Below, in pieces: positions 23,572 to 31,944 of a stretch of 64,000 nt of DNA (within the stretch, counting starts at the first letter, position 1; each line of letters starts with the position of its first letter). This DNA is from Microbacteriaceae bacterium (GTDB lineage Bacteria; Actinomycetota; Actinomycetes; Actinomycetales; Microbacteriaceae), in assembly GCA_004297935.1 (NCBI GenBank), contig SCRE01000006.1, positions 310,001 through 374,000 on the forward strand, written 5' to 3'. Made by a program: the position numbers and the translations under genes. The notes below the pieces were generated by a model. It did not search any database, was not told the DNA's origin, and worked only from the letters and a program-made list of their open reading frames with translations.

Positions 23572-25245
23572 TCAGTCGCTCTCCAGCACCGCCATGGCTG
23601 CGTTGTGGCCGCCGAGGCCGCTGACAGCGCCGCCGCGGCGGGCGCCCGACCCGCAGATCAGAATCCGCGGATGTGTGGTCGCGACTCCCCAGCGCTCGGC
23701 CGGCGTGCGCAACCCGGCGTCATCCTCGACGAACGGCCAGGACAGTGGGCCGTGGAAGATGTTGCCGCCGGGCATCCGCAGCGCGTCTTCGACGTCGAGA
23801 GTGGTCTTGGTTTCGATGCACGGGCCGCCATGCGCATCCGTCATCAGCAGGTCTTCGATCGGCTCGGCCAGCACCGAGTTCAGCGACGCCAGCACCGCAC
23901 CCTGCAATCGTTCCCGCATGTCGTCGTTGTTCTCTGCGGTCAGCCAGCGGTGCGGGGTGTGCAGCCCGAACACGGTCAGGGTGTGCGCTCCGGATGCCGC
24001 CAGCTCCGGATCGAGGATCGTCGGGTCGGCCAGCGTGTGACAGTAGATCTCGCAGGGCAACGGGTCCGGAACGATCCCACGCTCTGCATCGGCGTGCGCT
24101 TTCTCGAGCTGGCTGTATCGCTCGTTGACGTGGAACGTGCCGCCGAACGCCGCCATCGGGTCGACGGATGCGTCGCGCAGCTTCGGCAGGCGCCGCAGCA
24201 TCAGATTGACCTTGACCTGGGCGCCTTCGGGCGCGCTGATCCGGTGGTCGAGGAGGCCGCCCGCGGCCGTATCGAGACCCTCGCGGGCGGTCGCTTGGTC
24301 TCGATACGCTCGCTGGCGCTCGCTACTCGACCACCGACTGTCACCGGAGGTCAGCAACCTATCGAGCACGAACGGTGCGACGTTCGCGAGCACCCAGCGC
24401 CCGACGACGACCCGGTCGCGCTCTCCGCGTCGGTAGCGCACTGCGCCCTCCGGCGAGATGTCCGTCACCTCGGCACGGGTGACGATGCGGGCACCGGCGT
24501 CGCATGCCGCTCGGGCGAGTTCGGTCGTGACCGTTCCCATACCGCCGATCGGGACATCCCAGTGGCCGGTGCCGCCGCCGATCAGGTGATACAGGAAACA
24601 GCGATTCTGATCGAGCGACGGGTCGCCGGCACCCGCGAAAGTGCCGATCAGGGCATCCGTCAACACGACGCCGCGCACGACGTCGTCGACCAGCTGACTC
24701 TCGATGATCTCACCGATCGGCCGCTCGACCATGGCGTGCCAGACGCCGTCATCGGCGATGAGCGCCCGCGCTTCACTGCGCGTCAGCAGCGGTTCGGTCA
24801 GCGTCGGCCAGAGCGCGCGGGTGAGCCGTGCGCAATGCTCATAGAACAGCGGGAACTGGTTCGCGTCGTTCGGCGCCCCGATGCGGGCGAAGGATGCCGC
24901 GGTCGCGGCGGCGTCCTCATTGTCGATGAGCAGGCCACGGCCATCGCCGGGCACCGGCGTGTACGACGTGTAGCGGCGCCGGGCCAAGCGGATGTCCAGG
25001 CCCAGGTCGTCGATGATCCGCTGGGGGAGCAGGCTGACCAGGTAGGAGTAGCGAGAGAGCCATGCCTCGACCCCGTCGAAGGCCTGTGCGCTGACCGCGG
25101 CGCCGCCGACAGCGTCCAGCCGCTCGAGCACGATGACGCTCTTGCCGGCCTTGGCCAGGTAGGCGGCCGCGGTGAGGCCGTTGTGCCCACCGCCGACGAT
25201 CACGACGTCGTTGGTGGGGTGCTGTGGCGCCAGCGAATCCGTCAT
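23572..25245 (-). CDS. Phytoene-dehydrogenase-like NAD(P)/FAD-dependent oxidoreductase
   Basis: The 557-residue protein opens with the dinucleotide fold VVIVGGGHNGLTAAAYLAKAG and continues like the CrtI/PYROXD2 group: LERLDAVGGAAVSAQAFDGV, GGMGTVTTELARAACDAGAR, and at the end HGPLSWPFVE and ILICGSGARRGGAVSGLGGHNAA. PYROXD2-like proteins are of unsettled substrate and are not true carotenoid desaturases. Residues ~304-334 are read from a palindromic repeat (24243-24334) inserted in frame, between VLANVAPFVLDRLL and APEGAQVKVN. ATG 25245 is the start; the decarboxylase gene diverges from it. Confidence 0.86.
   Translation of the reverse strand: MTDSLAPQHPTNDVVIVGGGHNGLTAAAYLAKAGKSVIVLERLDAVGGAAVSAQAFDGVEAWLSRYSYLVSLLPQRIIDDLGLDIRLARRRYTSYTPVPGDGRGLLIDNEDAAATAASFARIGAPNDANQFPLFYEHCARLTRALWPTLTEPLLTRSEARALIADDGVWHAMVERPIGEIIESQLVDDVVRGVVLTDALIGTFAGAGDPSLDQNRCFLYHLIGGGTGHWDVPIGGMGTVTTELARAACDAGARIVTRAEVTDISPEGAVRYRRGERDRVVVGRWVLANVAPFVLDRLLTSGDSRWSSSERQRAYRDQATAREGLDTAAGGLLDHRISAPEGAQVKVNLMLRRLPKLRDASVDPMAAFGGTFHVNERYSQLEKAHADAERGIVPDPLPCEIYCHTLADPTILDPELAASGAHTLTVFGLHTPHRWLTAENNDDMRERLQGAVLASLNSVLAEPIEDLLMTDAHGGPCIETKTTLDVEDALRMPGGNIFHGPLSWPFVEDDAGLRTPAERWGVATTHPRILICGSGARRGGAVSGLGGHNAAMAVLESD
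24243..24334. repeat. Palindromic repeat family, full copy E (in frame in an oxidoreductase gene)
   Basis: The most complete copy. Outer arms GGTGGTCGAG (24243-24252) and CTCGACCACC (24325-24334) are perfect inverted repeats; inner arms GTATCGAGACC (about 24269-24279) and GGTCTCGATAC (about 24297-24307) are too. Between inner and outer arms lie GC-rich filler palindromes. It is 92 bp and is translated without a stop. Confidence 0.9.
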
Positions 25246-25420
25246 GGCAGGAGCCTACGCGCCCCCTCGCCCCGCTCCTCACGCTCACCCCTGTCACCGA
25301 GTACGCCCGAGCGGTCGCTGCTGCGCCCGTCGAGGCGTGTGGAGGCGGGCAAGACGGCCACTCCGGCGCACTCGGCGGAAATCGGAGCCGCTTGGGCGCG
25401 GCGCAAGGGTCGTGCACGCC

Positions 25421-25492
25421 GGCCGGCGGATGCGGCGAACTCTTGCGCAAAAGCCCGAGAAACTGCGCGAGCTGAGCGCATATCCTCGGACT
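25421..25492 (+). promoter_or_regulatory. Leader of the PLP decarboxylase, duplicated in front of putA
   Basis: The 72 bp just before ATG 25493 match the 71 bp before the putA start (47041-47111) at roughly four of five positions, including GGATGCGGCGAACT, TTGCGC, CCCGA and GCATATCCTCG. It contains TTGCGCA (25443-25449), also seen near AsnC-linked genes here. It probably holds promoter and operator. Confidence 0.7.
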
Positions 25493-26875
25493 ATGAGCCA
25501 GCGGTCGCCGAAACGGATGCACGAAGTGTCGGACGAGACGACGGGGCTGGTCGACCTTGTGCTCGACTACTCACGGCGACGCATCCTCAGCACCGATACG
25601 CAGCTCGACCGCCCGCTCTCCGAGCCTGAGCTGCGCGAACTCGCATCGGGTTCGATCTGCGCGGAGGGCATCGGAGCCGAACGCGCTCTCGCGCTCTTCG
25701 AGAACGTGCTTGCGCCGGCGTGCATCACGACGGATCATCCGCAGTACCTGTCCTTCATCCCGACCGCGCCCACCAAGGCGGCCACTGCCTTCGACCTCGT
25801 GGTCTCCGCGAGCGCGCTGTACGGGGGCTCCTGGCTCGAAGGCTCCGGCGCCGTCTTCGCAGAGAACGAGGTGCTCGCCTGGCTGGCCCACGAGTTCGGG
25901 CTGCCCGCCACGGCCGGCGGCGTGTTCGTGCAGGGGGGAACGCTGGGCAATCTCTCCGCCCTGGTCGCGGCGCGCGACGACGCGCGGCGCAAGAGGGAGC
26001 GGGCCGGAATCGAGCAACCGCGGCGCTGGAAGGTCGTCTGCAGCGCGGAGGCGCACTCGTCGATCGCCTCGGCCGCGCAGGTGATGGACGTCGACGTCGT
26101 TCCGGTGGCTCCGGCGGAGGGCGGGATGCTCGGCGGCGAGAACGTGCGGGCCGCGCTCGAGCAGCACGGCGCATCCGTCTTCGCTGTGGTGGCGACGGCG
26201 GGGTCGACGAACTTCGGCATCGTCGACGACGTCGCATCGATCGTTGCGCTCAAGGGCGACTTCGACTTCTGGCTGCACGTGGATGGCGCGTACGGGCTCA
26301 CCGCGATGCTCTCGCCGCTGGCGCGCCACCGTTTCGCCGGGGTCGAGCACGCCGATTCGGTGATCGTCGACCCGCACAAGTGGCTGTTCGCGCCGTTCGA
26401 CGCATGCGCGCTGATCTATCGCGATCCGGAGGAGGGCCGGCGCGCCCACACGCAGCACGCCGAGTACCTCGATGCGCTGACCGAGACGCCGGAATGGAGC
26501 CCGTCGGACTATGCGGTGCAGCTGACCCGTCGTGCGCGCGGGCTACCGCTCTGGTTCTCGCTCGCGACCTACGGCGAGAACGCCTACCGCGACGCGATCG
26601 GCGCGTCGATCTCGCTCGCGCAGAAGATCGCTGACGAGATCGAGTCGCGCGACGGCTTGCGGCTCGTGCGTGCGCCGCAGCTCTCCGTGGTCGTTTTCGA
26701 GCGCGACGGCTGGATGCGCGACGACTATGCGGCGTGGTCGGCGCGACTCCTCGACGAGCAGCGAGCGTTCGTCACGCCGAGTTCGCATCGGGGTAGACCG
26801 AACACCCGGTTCGCGATCGTCAACCCGATGACGACCTTCGAGCAGCTGACCGGCATCCTCGACACGATGCGGTGA
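25493..26875 (+). CDS. Pyridoxal-dependent group II amino-acid decarboxylase
   Basis: The 460-residue fold-type I PLP enzyme shows GVFVQGGTLGNLSALVAAR, the His in SAEAHSSIASAA, ATAGSTNFGIVDD, WLHVDGAYG and the PLP-lysine motif VDPHKWLFAPFDAC. These are the marks of aromatic-L-amino-acid and related decarboxylases. It may act on tyrosine, tryptophan, DOPA or diaminobutyrate-type substrates; this cannot be told by eye. ATG 25493 follows the duplicated leader directly; frame upstream to 25172 is not homologous. It converges on the LacI gene with a 15-bp gap. Confidence 0.9.
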   Translation: MSQRSPKRMHEVSDETTGLVDLVLDYSRRRILSTDTQLDRPLSEPELRELASGSICAEGIGAERALALFENVLAPACITTDHPQYLSFIPTAPTKAATAFDLVVSASALYGGSWLEGSGAVFAENEVLAWLAHEFGLPATAGGVFVQGGTLGNLSALVAARDDARRKRERAGIEQPRRWKVVCSAEAHSSIASAAQVMDVDVVPVAPAEGGMLGGENVRAALEQHGASVFAVVATAGSTNFGIVDDVASIVALKGDFDFWLHVDGAYGLTAMLSPLARHRFAGVEHADSVIVDPHKWLFAPFDACALIYRDPEEGRRAHTQHAEYLDALTETPEWSPSDYAVQLTRRARGLPLWFSLATYGENAYRDAIGASISLAQKIADEIESRDGLRLVRAPQLSVVVFERDGWMRDDYAAWSARLLDEQRAFVTPSSHRGRPNTRFAIVNPMTTFEQLTGILDTMR

Positions 26876-26890
26876 CGGGGGCGAGCCGGG

Positions 26891-27886
26891 TCAGGGGCAG
26901 CCGCAGGTTTCGCCGACGACCAGCCTGCCGGACAGCACGTGGTGCGTGACCGAATCGGATCGACCCCAGGTGTCGAGCACTTCGAATGCCCTGATGGCGA
27001 GTTCTTTGATCGGCAGGGCGATGGTGGTCAGTCGGTTGCCGCCATACAGGGCTTCGCGGATGCCGTCGCAACCGACGATCGCGAGTTCGTGCGGAACCTT
27101 CAAACCGATCACGGTCGCCGCGCGTACGATCGCGAGCGCTTGTTCGTCCGTCGTCGCGAAGATCCCCTGCGGAGGCGATCCGGACTGCAGCAGTTCGCGC
27201 ACGATGATCTCGGCCTCCAGCCGATCGTATGGTGCGCGGTGCAGTTTGCCCACCGGTGAGATTCCTGCGGCTGCGAGCGCGCGCTCCCACCCGCGTTTTC
27301 GTTGGCCGGACGGACCGAAATCGTCCAGGCCCGAGACGCAGTGGATATCGGTCAGACCGTGCCCGAGCAGGTGATCGGTGGCCAGCATCCCGCACTCGAG
27401 ATCGTCGAACAGGACGCTCGGGGCATCCGATTGCGGGGGTCTGGAGTGAAGGTAGATCTTGGTTGCCGCACCGTCGGCCTGCAACGACGAGTCGATGCTC
27501 GTCACGAAGATCCCACGCGGAAGCAGGTCTGAGAAGGCCAGTTCGTATTCTGCCTCGGCAGCCGGGTCGTATGCGGTGTTTCCGAGCAGGGTGAGCAGAC
27601 CGCGTGCCTTGCCTTCCTGCTCGATATGCCGGGACATCTCACTGAAGAACGCATTCGATGAGTCGGGCACGAGCAACCCGACCAGGTTCGAGCGCCCGAC
27701 CATGAGGGCGCCCGCGATCGGGTTGCGGCGGTAGTCGAGATCGTCGATCGCCTTCTGCACCTTCAGTCGGGTGGCCGTGGCGACGGGGCGAGGCCCGCCG
27801 TTCACGACATAGCTGACGACCGCCGTCGACGTGCCTGCCAGCCGCGCGACATCGGCCAGTGTGGGCCGACGCGACGAGGTGCCCAT
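26891..27886 (-). CDS. LacI-family transcriptional regulator
   Basis: From ATG 27886 this encodes 331 residues. The HTH is TLADVARLAGTSTAVVSYVVNGG, followed by the hinge RRNPIAGALMVGRSNLVGLLVPD and a periplasmic-binding-like effector domain (GIFATTDEQALAIVRAA, VGCDGIREALYGGNRLTTI). The frame reaches 27940 but the conserved start is MGTSSRRPTLADV. It faces away from the adenosylhomocysteinase-like operon, and a perfect LacI-type palindrome lies in the shared gap, so it most likely represses that operon in response to its imported ligand. Confidence 0.9.
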   Translation of the reverse strand: MGTSSRRPTLADVARLAGTSTAVVSYVVNGGPRPVATATRLKVQKAIDDLDYRRNPIAGALMVGRSNLVGLLVPDSSNAFFSEMSRHIEQEGKARGLLTLLGNTAYDPAAEAEYELAFSDLLPRGIFVTSIDSSLQADGAATKIYLHSRPPQSDAPSVLFDDLECGMLATDHLLGHGLTDIHCVSGLDDFGPSGQRKRGWERALAAAGISPVGKLHRAPYDRLEAEIIVRELLQSGSPPQGIFATTDEQALAIVRAATVIGLKVPHELAIVGCDGIREALYGGNRLTTIALPIKELAIRAFEVLDTWGRSDSVTHHVLSGRLVVGETCGCP

Positions 27887-27928
27887 GCGCTCACCCCCAA
27901 TCTCCACGGTTGCGGCTGAAATGAGTGT

Positions 27929-27958
27929 TTGACAAACCATAGTCTAAGCGCTTAGAGT
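27929..27958 (+). promoter_or_regulatory. Promoter with embedded LacI operator CTAAGCGCTTAG
   Basis: A -35 box TTGACA (27929-27934) and a plausible -10 TAGAGT (27953-27958) are 18 bp apart. The perfect palindrome CTAAGCGCTTAG (27944-27955), with the central CG typical of LacI operators, fills the spacer, so a bound repressor would block the operon starting at 28031. Confidence 0.72.
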
Positions 27959-28030
27959 CGTCAAAACTCAGAGCGCGCGGACTCGAATCTCATCGGCGGC
28001 CGGAGTTCCCACCGACGAAGTTGAGGCCAC

Positions 28031-29323
28031 ATGACCGAGAACATTCAGAAGGCTGTGTCGCTGTCGAGCGACGCCGGTTCGACTGGCGCTGGTTCGGCTG
28101 GCGCCGCAGTCGGGCGTGACCAGATCGAGTGGGTGCGGCAGCACTCGCCAGTGCTCGACGGGTTCGTGCGCGACCAACTCGCCGATGGTGCGCTCCAGGG
28201 CAAGCGTATCGCCGTTGTCGTTCATCTTGAGGCGAAGACCGCCTTTCTGGCGACCGTGTTGGCCGACGCCGGCGCGGAGGTGGTTGTCGCCGGAAGCAAT
28301 CCGCGAACGACCAGACACGAGGTCGTCGAGGCACTGAAAAGCCGCGGGCTTACCGTTGTCGCGGCTTCCGGCGGCGACTACGCCAGCTGGGAGCGAGAAC
28401 TACTCGCCGCCGCAGATCATGCGCCCGAATACATCATCGATGACGGCGCGGAACTGACGATGCGGATGCGACAGCATCGCCCGGAATTGTTCAATCGGCT
28501 GCGAGGCGTCTCCGAGGAGACCACCACGGGCACGGCACGGTTGCGGGCGATGGAGGCTGACGGAGACCTGCCGTTCTCGACGCTCACCGCCAATGATGCG
28601 CGCTGCAAGCACCTTTTCGACAACAAGTTCGGCACGGGACAGACCACGCTGCAGGCCATCCTCAAGCTGACAAACCGCCAGATCGCCGGTTCGCGTGTCG
28701 CAGTGATCGGCTACGGCTTCGTCGGCCGTGGCATCGCGCGATATGCGAAGGCGATGGGTGCCTTGACGTTCGTCATCGAAACGGATCCGGTACGCGCGCT
28801 TGAGGCGCACATGGAGGGCCACACGGTCGGTTCTGCGGCAGATGTGCTCCCACATGCGAGCATGGTGATCGCCGCCACGGGTGGCATGCGGGCGATCGGC
28901 GCGCGCCATTTCGAGTTGCTGCGGGACGACGTCGTACTCTGCAACGCGGGGCACCACGATCTCGAAATCGACGTCGACGCACTTGCGACAACCGCATCGG
29001 CCCGGGTTCCCGCCCGCCCGGGCGTCGACAGCTATCGGCTGGGCGATCGCGATGTGCACGTGCTCGCCGGCGGCGCACTGGTCAACATTGCCGGCGGCAG
29101 CGGTCACCCGGTGGAGATCATGGACCTGACCTTCGCGGTGCAGGCCCTCGGTGCTCACTACCTGGCGACGACCGACCTGGCCCCGGGGGTGCATGTCATC
29201 CCCAAGGAACTCGACGATGCGATCGCCGCAGCCAAGCTCAGTAGCTTCGGCGTCGTGCTCGATGGGATCCATGCAGACCAGCAAGACGATTTCAGGCTGT
29301 TGAGCGAAGGGATAGCACGCTGA
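28031..29323 (+). CDS. Adenosylhomocysteinase-like protein, first of two tandem
   Basis: The 430-residue protein keeps the SAH-hydrolase core: DDGAE (137-141), VSEETTTG (160-167), Lys193 and Asp197-Asn198 in CKHLFDN, the NAD site GYGFVGRG (227-234), and GHHDLEIDVD. The purine-side motif is HLEAKT (65-70), as in the thermotogal/archaeal branch, where classical enzymes have HMTVET; the C-terminal KPxxYRY arm that closes the NAD site of the partner subunit is absent. That branch includes S-inosylhomocysteine hydrolase. A 29-residue Ser/Ala/Gly-rich tail precedes the core. First gene after the LacI operator; its stop overlaps the next start. Confidence 0.85.
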   Translation: MTENIQKAVSLSSDAGSTGAGSAGAAVGRDQIEWVRQHSPVLDGFVRDQLADGALQGKRIAVVVHLEAKTAFLATVLADAGAEVVVAGSNPRTTRHEVVEALKSRGLTVVAASGGDYASWERELLAAADHAPEYIIDDGAELTMRMRQHRPELFNRLRGVSEETTTGTARLRAMEADGDLPFSTLTANDARCKHLFDNKFGTGQTTLQAILKLTNRQIAGSRVAVIGYGFVGRGIARYAKAMGALTFVIETDPVRALEAHMEGHTVGSAADVLPHASMVIAATGGMRAIGARHFELLRDDVVLCNAGHHDLEIDVDALATTASARVPARPGVDSYRLGDRDVHVLAGGALVNIAGGSGHPVEIMDLTFAVQALGAHYLATTDLAPGVHVIPKELDDAIAAAKLSSFGVVLDGIHADQQDDFRLLSEGIAR

Positions 29324-30558
29324 TGCCGGATGCAATGGACGATGTTCTGCCCGAGACGGACGGTGCTCGTCGAATCGAATGGGCGCGCCGCGGGATGCCC
29401 GTGCTGGCGATGATCGCGAATCGGCTGGCGGTCAGCGGCGCAATCGTCGGACTTCGGGTCGGTGTCTGCCTCGTGCTCGAACCGAAGACGGCGAACCTCG
29501 CGATCGCGCTGAAGCGCGCCGGAGCCGACGTGAGCGTCTTCTGCTCGGGTCGGTCGACCACTCAAAGCGTCGCAGATGCGCTCGAACTCGAAGGCCTGCA
29601 GGTGTTCGCCGAAGCGGATGCCGACGAGGATCGCGATCTCGAACTCGCCCGACTCTTTCTTGCCACCGAACCGGGCATCATCCTCGACGACGGTGCATCG
29701 ATCATCCGTCTGGCCCATCGGGAATTCCCCGAACTGGTCACCTCCATGCTCGGTGCGGCAGAGGAAACCACCAGCGGGGTGCGCCCGCTGCGCGCAATGC
29801 ACGAAGCGGGCGCCCTGCGCCTTCCCGTCATCGCGGTCAACGACGCGAAGACCAAGTACCTGTTCGACAACGTTTATGGAACCGGGCAGTCGTGCGTGAT
29901 GGCGATGCTCGACATCACCAACCTGCAACTCGCAGGCCGACGCGTCGTCGTCGTCGGATATGGCTGGGTCGGCCGCGGAGTCGCCAAGCATGCGGCCGCC
30001 CTCGGCGCGCGCGTCATCGTCACCGAGCTTGATCCGATCAAGGCCCTGCAGGCGCTGCACGACGGATACCGCGTTCAGAGCCTGCACGAGGCGGCGAGGG
30101 CGGCCGAGGTGCTGTTCGCCGCGACGGGAATCGCGGGCGTTGTCACGCCCGACGCCGTGGAACTGATGCCAGACGGGGCCATACTCTGCACCGCGGGAGG
30201 GGGACCCTTCGAGTTGCCGATGGAATATCTGCACGAAGGCGCCACGGCACGACAGGTGCGCGAGTCGGTCACCGAATACACGACAGCTTCGGGACGCCGC
30301 GTGCTTGTACTCGGCGAAGGAGAATGCCTCAACTGCTCGGATGCGGAGGGGAACCCGATCGAGGTCATGGACATGTCGCTCTCCCTCCAGGCGTTCGCCG
30401 TCGAACAGATCGTGACGGAAGCGCGCCACTGGGAACCCGGCGTGTACGCCGTGTCGGAACAGGTCGAGAACGAGGTCGCGATGATCCGACTGCAGCACGA
30501 AGGGGCCACCCTGGAGCCCATGACCGAAGAACTGTCCATTGCAATGCGCAGCTGGTGA
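29323..30558 (+). CDS. Adenosylhomocysteinase-like protein, second and more divergent
   Basis: The 411-residue protein is a paralogue of the previous one. It keeps DDGAS, GAAEETTSG, Lys and Asp-Asn in KTKYLFDN, and GYGWVGRG for NAD. The position of the purine-contacting His is Val in CLVLEPKTA, where the first paralogue has VVHLEAKTA, and the GHHD segment is replaced by AGGGPFELP, so substrate or step must differ. The C-terminal KPxxYRY arm is missing. The start ATG overlaps the upstream stop (TGATG at 29321). Together they may form a hetero-oligomer or act on two related nucleosides. Confidence 0.8.
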   Translation: MPDAMDDVLPETDGARRIEWARRGMPVLAMIANRLAVSGAIVGLRVGVCLVLEPKTANLAIALKRAGADVSVFCSGRSTTQSVADALELEGLQVFAEADADEDRDLELARLFLATEPGIILDDGASIIRLAHREFPELVTSMLGAAEETTSGVRPLRAMHEAGALRLPVIAVNDAKTKYLFDNVYGTGQSCVMAMLDITNLQLAGRRVVVVGYGWVGRGVAKHAAALGARVIVTELDPIKALQALHDGYRVQSLHEAARAAEVLFAATGIAGVVTPDAVELMPDGAILCTAGGGPFELPMEYLHEGATARQVRESVTEYTTASGRRVLVLGEGECLNCSDAEGNPIEVMDMSLSLQAFAVEQIVTEARHWEPGVYAVSEQVENEVAMIRLQHEGATLEPMTEELSIAMRSW

Positions 30559-30575
30559 ACAAAGGAGAACCAACC

Positions 30576-31916
30576 ATGGCAAAGAATAAGATCCTTCGCC
30601 CGGCGCGGCTGATAGCCGCTGTGGCCGTGGCAGCCGCACTCGCCCTGACCGGATGCTCGAGCGGCTCCGCCGGCTCCGGAGGCTCTGCCGGATCCAGCCT
30701 TCTGACCCCGCAGAAGGTCCCCAGCGCGAAATCGACGCTGACGGTATGGTCGTTCATGCCGGGCAATTTCGACAACGGCAAAGCAGCCTACGACAAGGTC
30801 GTCGCCGGCTTCGAGAAGAAATACCCGCAGGTGGACGTCAAGCTCGTCTCGGTCCCCTACAACTCGTACTTCGACCAGGTCCGCAACGCGACCGTCGCCC
30901 GGAAGGGCCCCGACGTGATCACGATGTACGGGGGTGCCCAGGCCTACAGCTACCACAACGGGCTCCAGCCCCTCCAGAAGGCGATGGAGCCGGACATCGA
31001 GAAGAACCTGGAGTTCGTCAAGGACAGCTACTCGCAAGACGGGAACCTCTACTCCATCCCGACCGGTGCCTACGCGTACTCGTTGATCGTGAACCAGAGC
31101 CTGTTCGAGAAGGCGGGCATCGACCCGCAGCAGGGTCTGTCGGACTGGTCCAACCTGCTGGACACCTGCAAGACGATGGCGAGCAAGGGCATCCAGCCGA
31201 TGGCATCGGCCTGGAAAGACGGGTTCATGTTCGAGACCTACATGTACATGATCTCGAGCCAGATGATGGACAGCCCGACACTGACCAAGTGGATCAACGG
31301 AAAGCTCCCGGTGGATGACAAGATCTTCACCGCCGCGACCAACTATGTGCTGCAGCTCGAGAAGGCGGGATGCTTCGGCACGAAGCAGAACCTCGGCCTC
31401 GGCCTGAACATGTACGACGACGCGTTCAACCAGTTCTATTCGGGCAAGGCGGCCATGCTCGCCAGCGGGTCCCTCTCCACGGCGGCCACAGCGACGAAGA
31501 CGGTGCCGTCGACCACGGTGATCCGGCTCCCCCAGGTGCCGGAATCGAAGTACACGCAAATCGCCGACGGGGGCGGCGACGCCGGGTGGTCCGTCACCAA
31601 GTGGACGAAACAGCCCGCCGCTGCGGTCGCGTTCGTGAACTACATGGCAGGGCCCGAAGCGCAAAAGATCCTGTGGGACATGGTCCAGGAACCGCCGAAC
31701 CTGAAGAACCTGCAGGTCAGCGGGAGCACCCCGGCACAAGACGCGATGCTGAAGATCATCCAGGACCCGGAGAACCACACCGGCTTCATGGCGTTCCCCC
31801 TCACGGTGCTGTCGGTCTACGAGCGGAACGCGTCCTCGCTGATCGGCGGATCCATGAGCTCGCAGACGTTCACCGCCCAGGCGCAATCCGCCTGGGCGCA
31901 GACGATGAAGCAGTAA
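30576..31916 (+). CDS. ABC transporter solute-binding lipoprotein (CUT1 / family 1)
   Basis: The 446-residue protein starts with a lipoprotein signal: charged start, hydrophobic stretch and the lipobox ALTGCSS, followed by a Ser/Gly linker. The mature part is a family 1 sugar-type binding protein (LTVWSFMPG, VVAGFEKKYPQVDVKLVSVPYNSYFDQVRNA split at VDVK, GPDVITMYGG, LIVNQSLFEKAGI, FYSGKAAMLASGS). AAAGGAG precedes ATG 30576, 17 bp after the second hydrolase-like gene. It captures the imported compound outside the membrane. Sugar-type binding proteins also take nucleosides and amino-sugars, so the ligand is open. Confidence 0.9.
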   Translation: MAKNKILRPARLIAAVAVAAALALTGCSSGSAGSGGSAGSSLLTPQKVPSAKSTLTVWSFMPGNFDNGKAAYDKVVAGFEKKYPQVDVKLVSVPYNSYFDQVRNATVARKGPDVITMYGGAQAYSYHNGLQPLQKAMEPDIEKNLEFVKDSYSQDGNLYSIPTGAYAYSLIVNQSLFEKAGIDPQQGLSDWSNLLDTCKTMASKGIQPMASAWKDGFMFETYMYMISSQMMDSPTLTKWINGKLPVDDKIFTAATNYVLQLEKAGCFGTKQNLGLGLNMYDDAFNQFYSGKAAMLASGSLSTAATATKTVPSTTVIRLPQVPESKYTQIADGGGDAGWSVTKWTKQPAAAVAFVNYMAGPEAQKILWDMVQEPPNLKNLQVSGSTPAQDAMLKIIQDPENHTGFMAFPLTVLSVYERNASSLIGGSMSSQTFTAQAQSAWAQTMKQ

Positions 31917-31944
31917 GAAGCGGGATCGCACAGGCGGCAGTGTC

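Noticed and set aside
23086-25629. 847-codon open frame on the plus strand opposite the phytoene-dehydrogenase-like gene
   Set aside because: Arg/Gln/Asp-rich without motifs; the minus-strand frame has clear FAD-binding and family signatures.
27961-28010. GACTCGAATCTC, similar to a tRNA T-loop
   Set aside because: No acceptor, D or anticodon stems can be placed around it.
27940-28030. Possible SAH or SAM riboswitch ahead of the SAH-hydrolase-like operon
   Set aside because: The 70-base leader is too short and lacks recognisable paired elements beyond the LacI operator.
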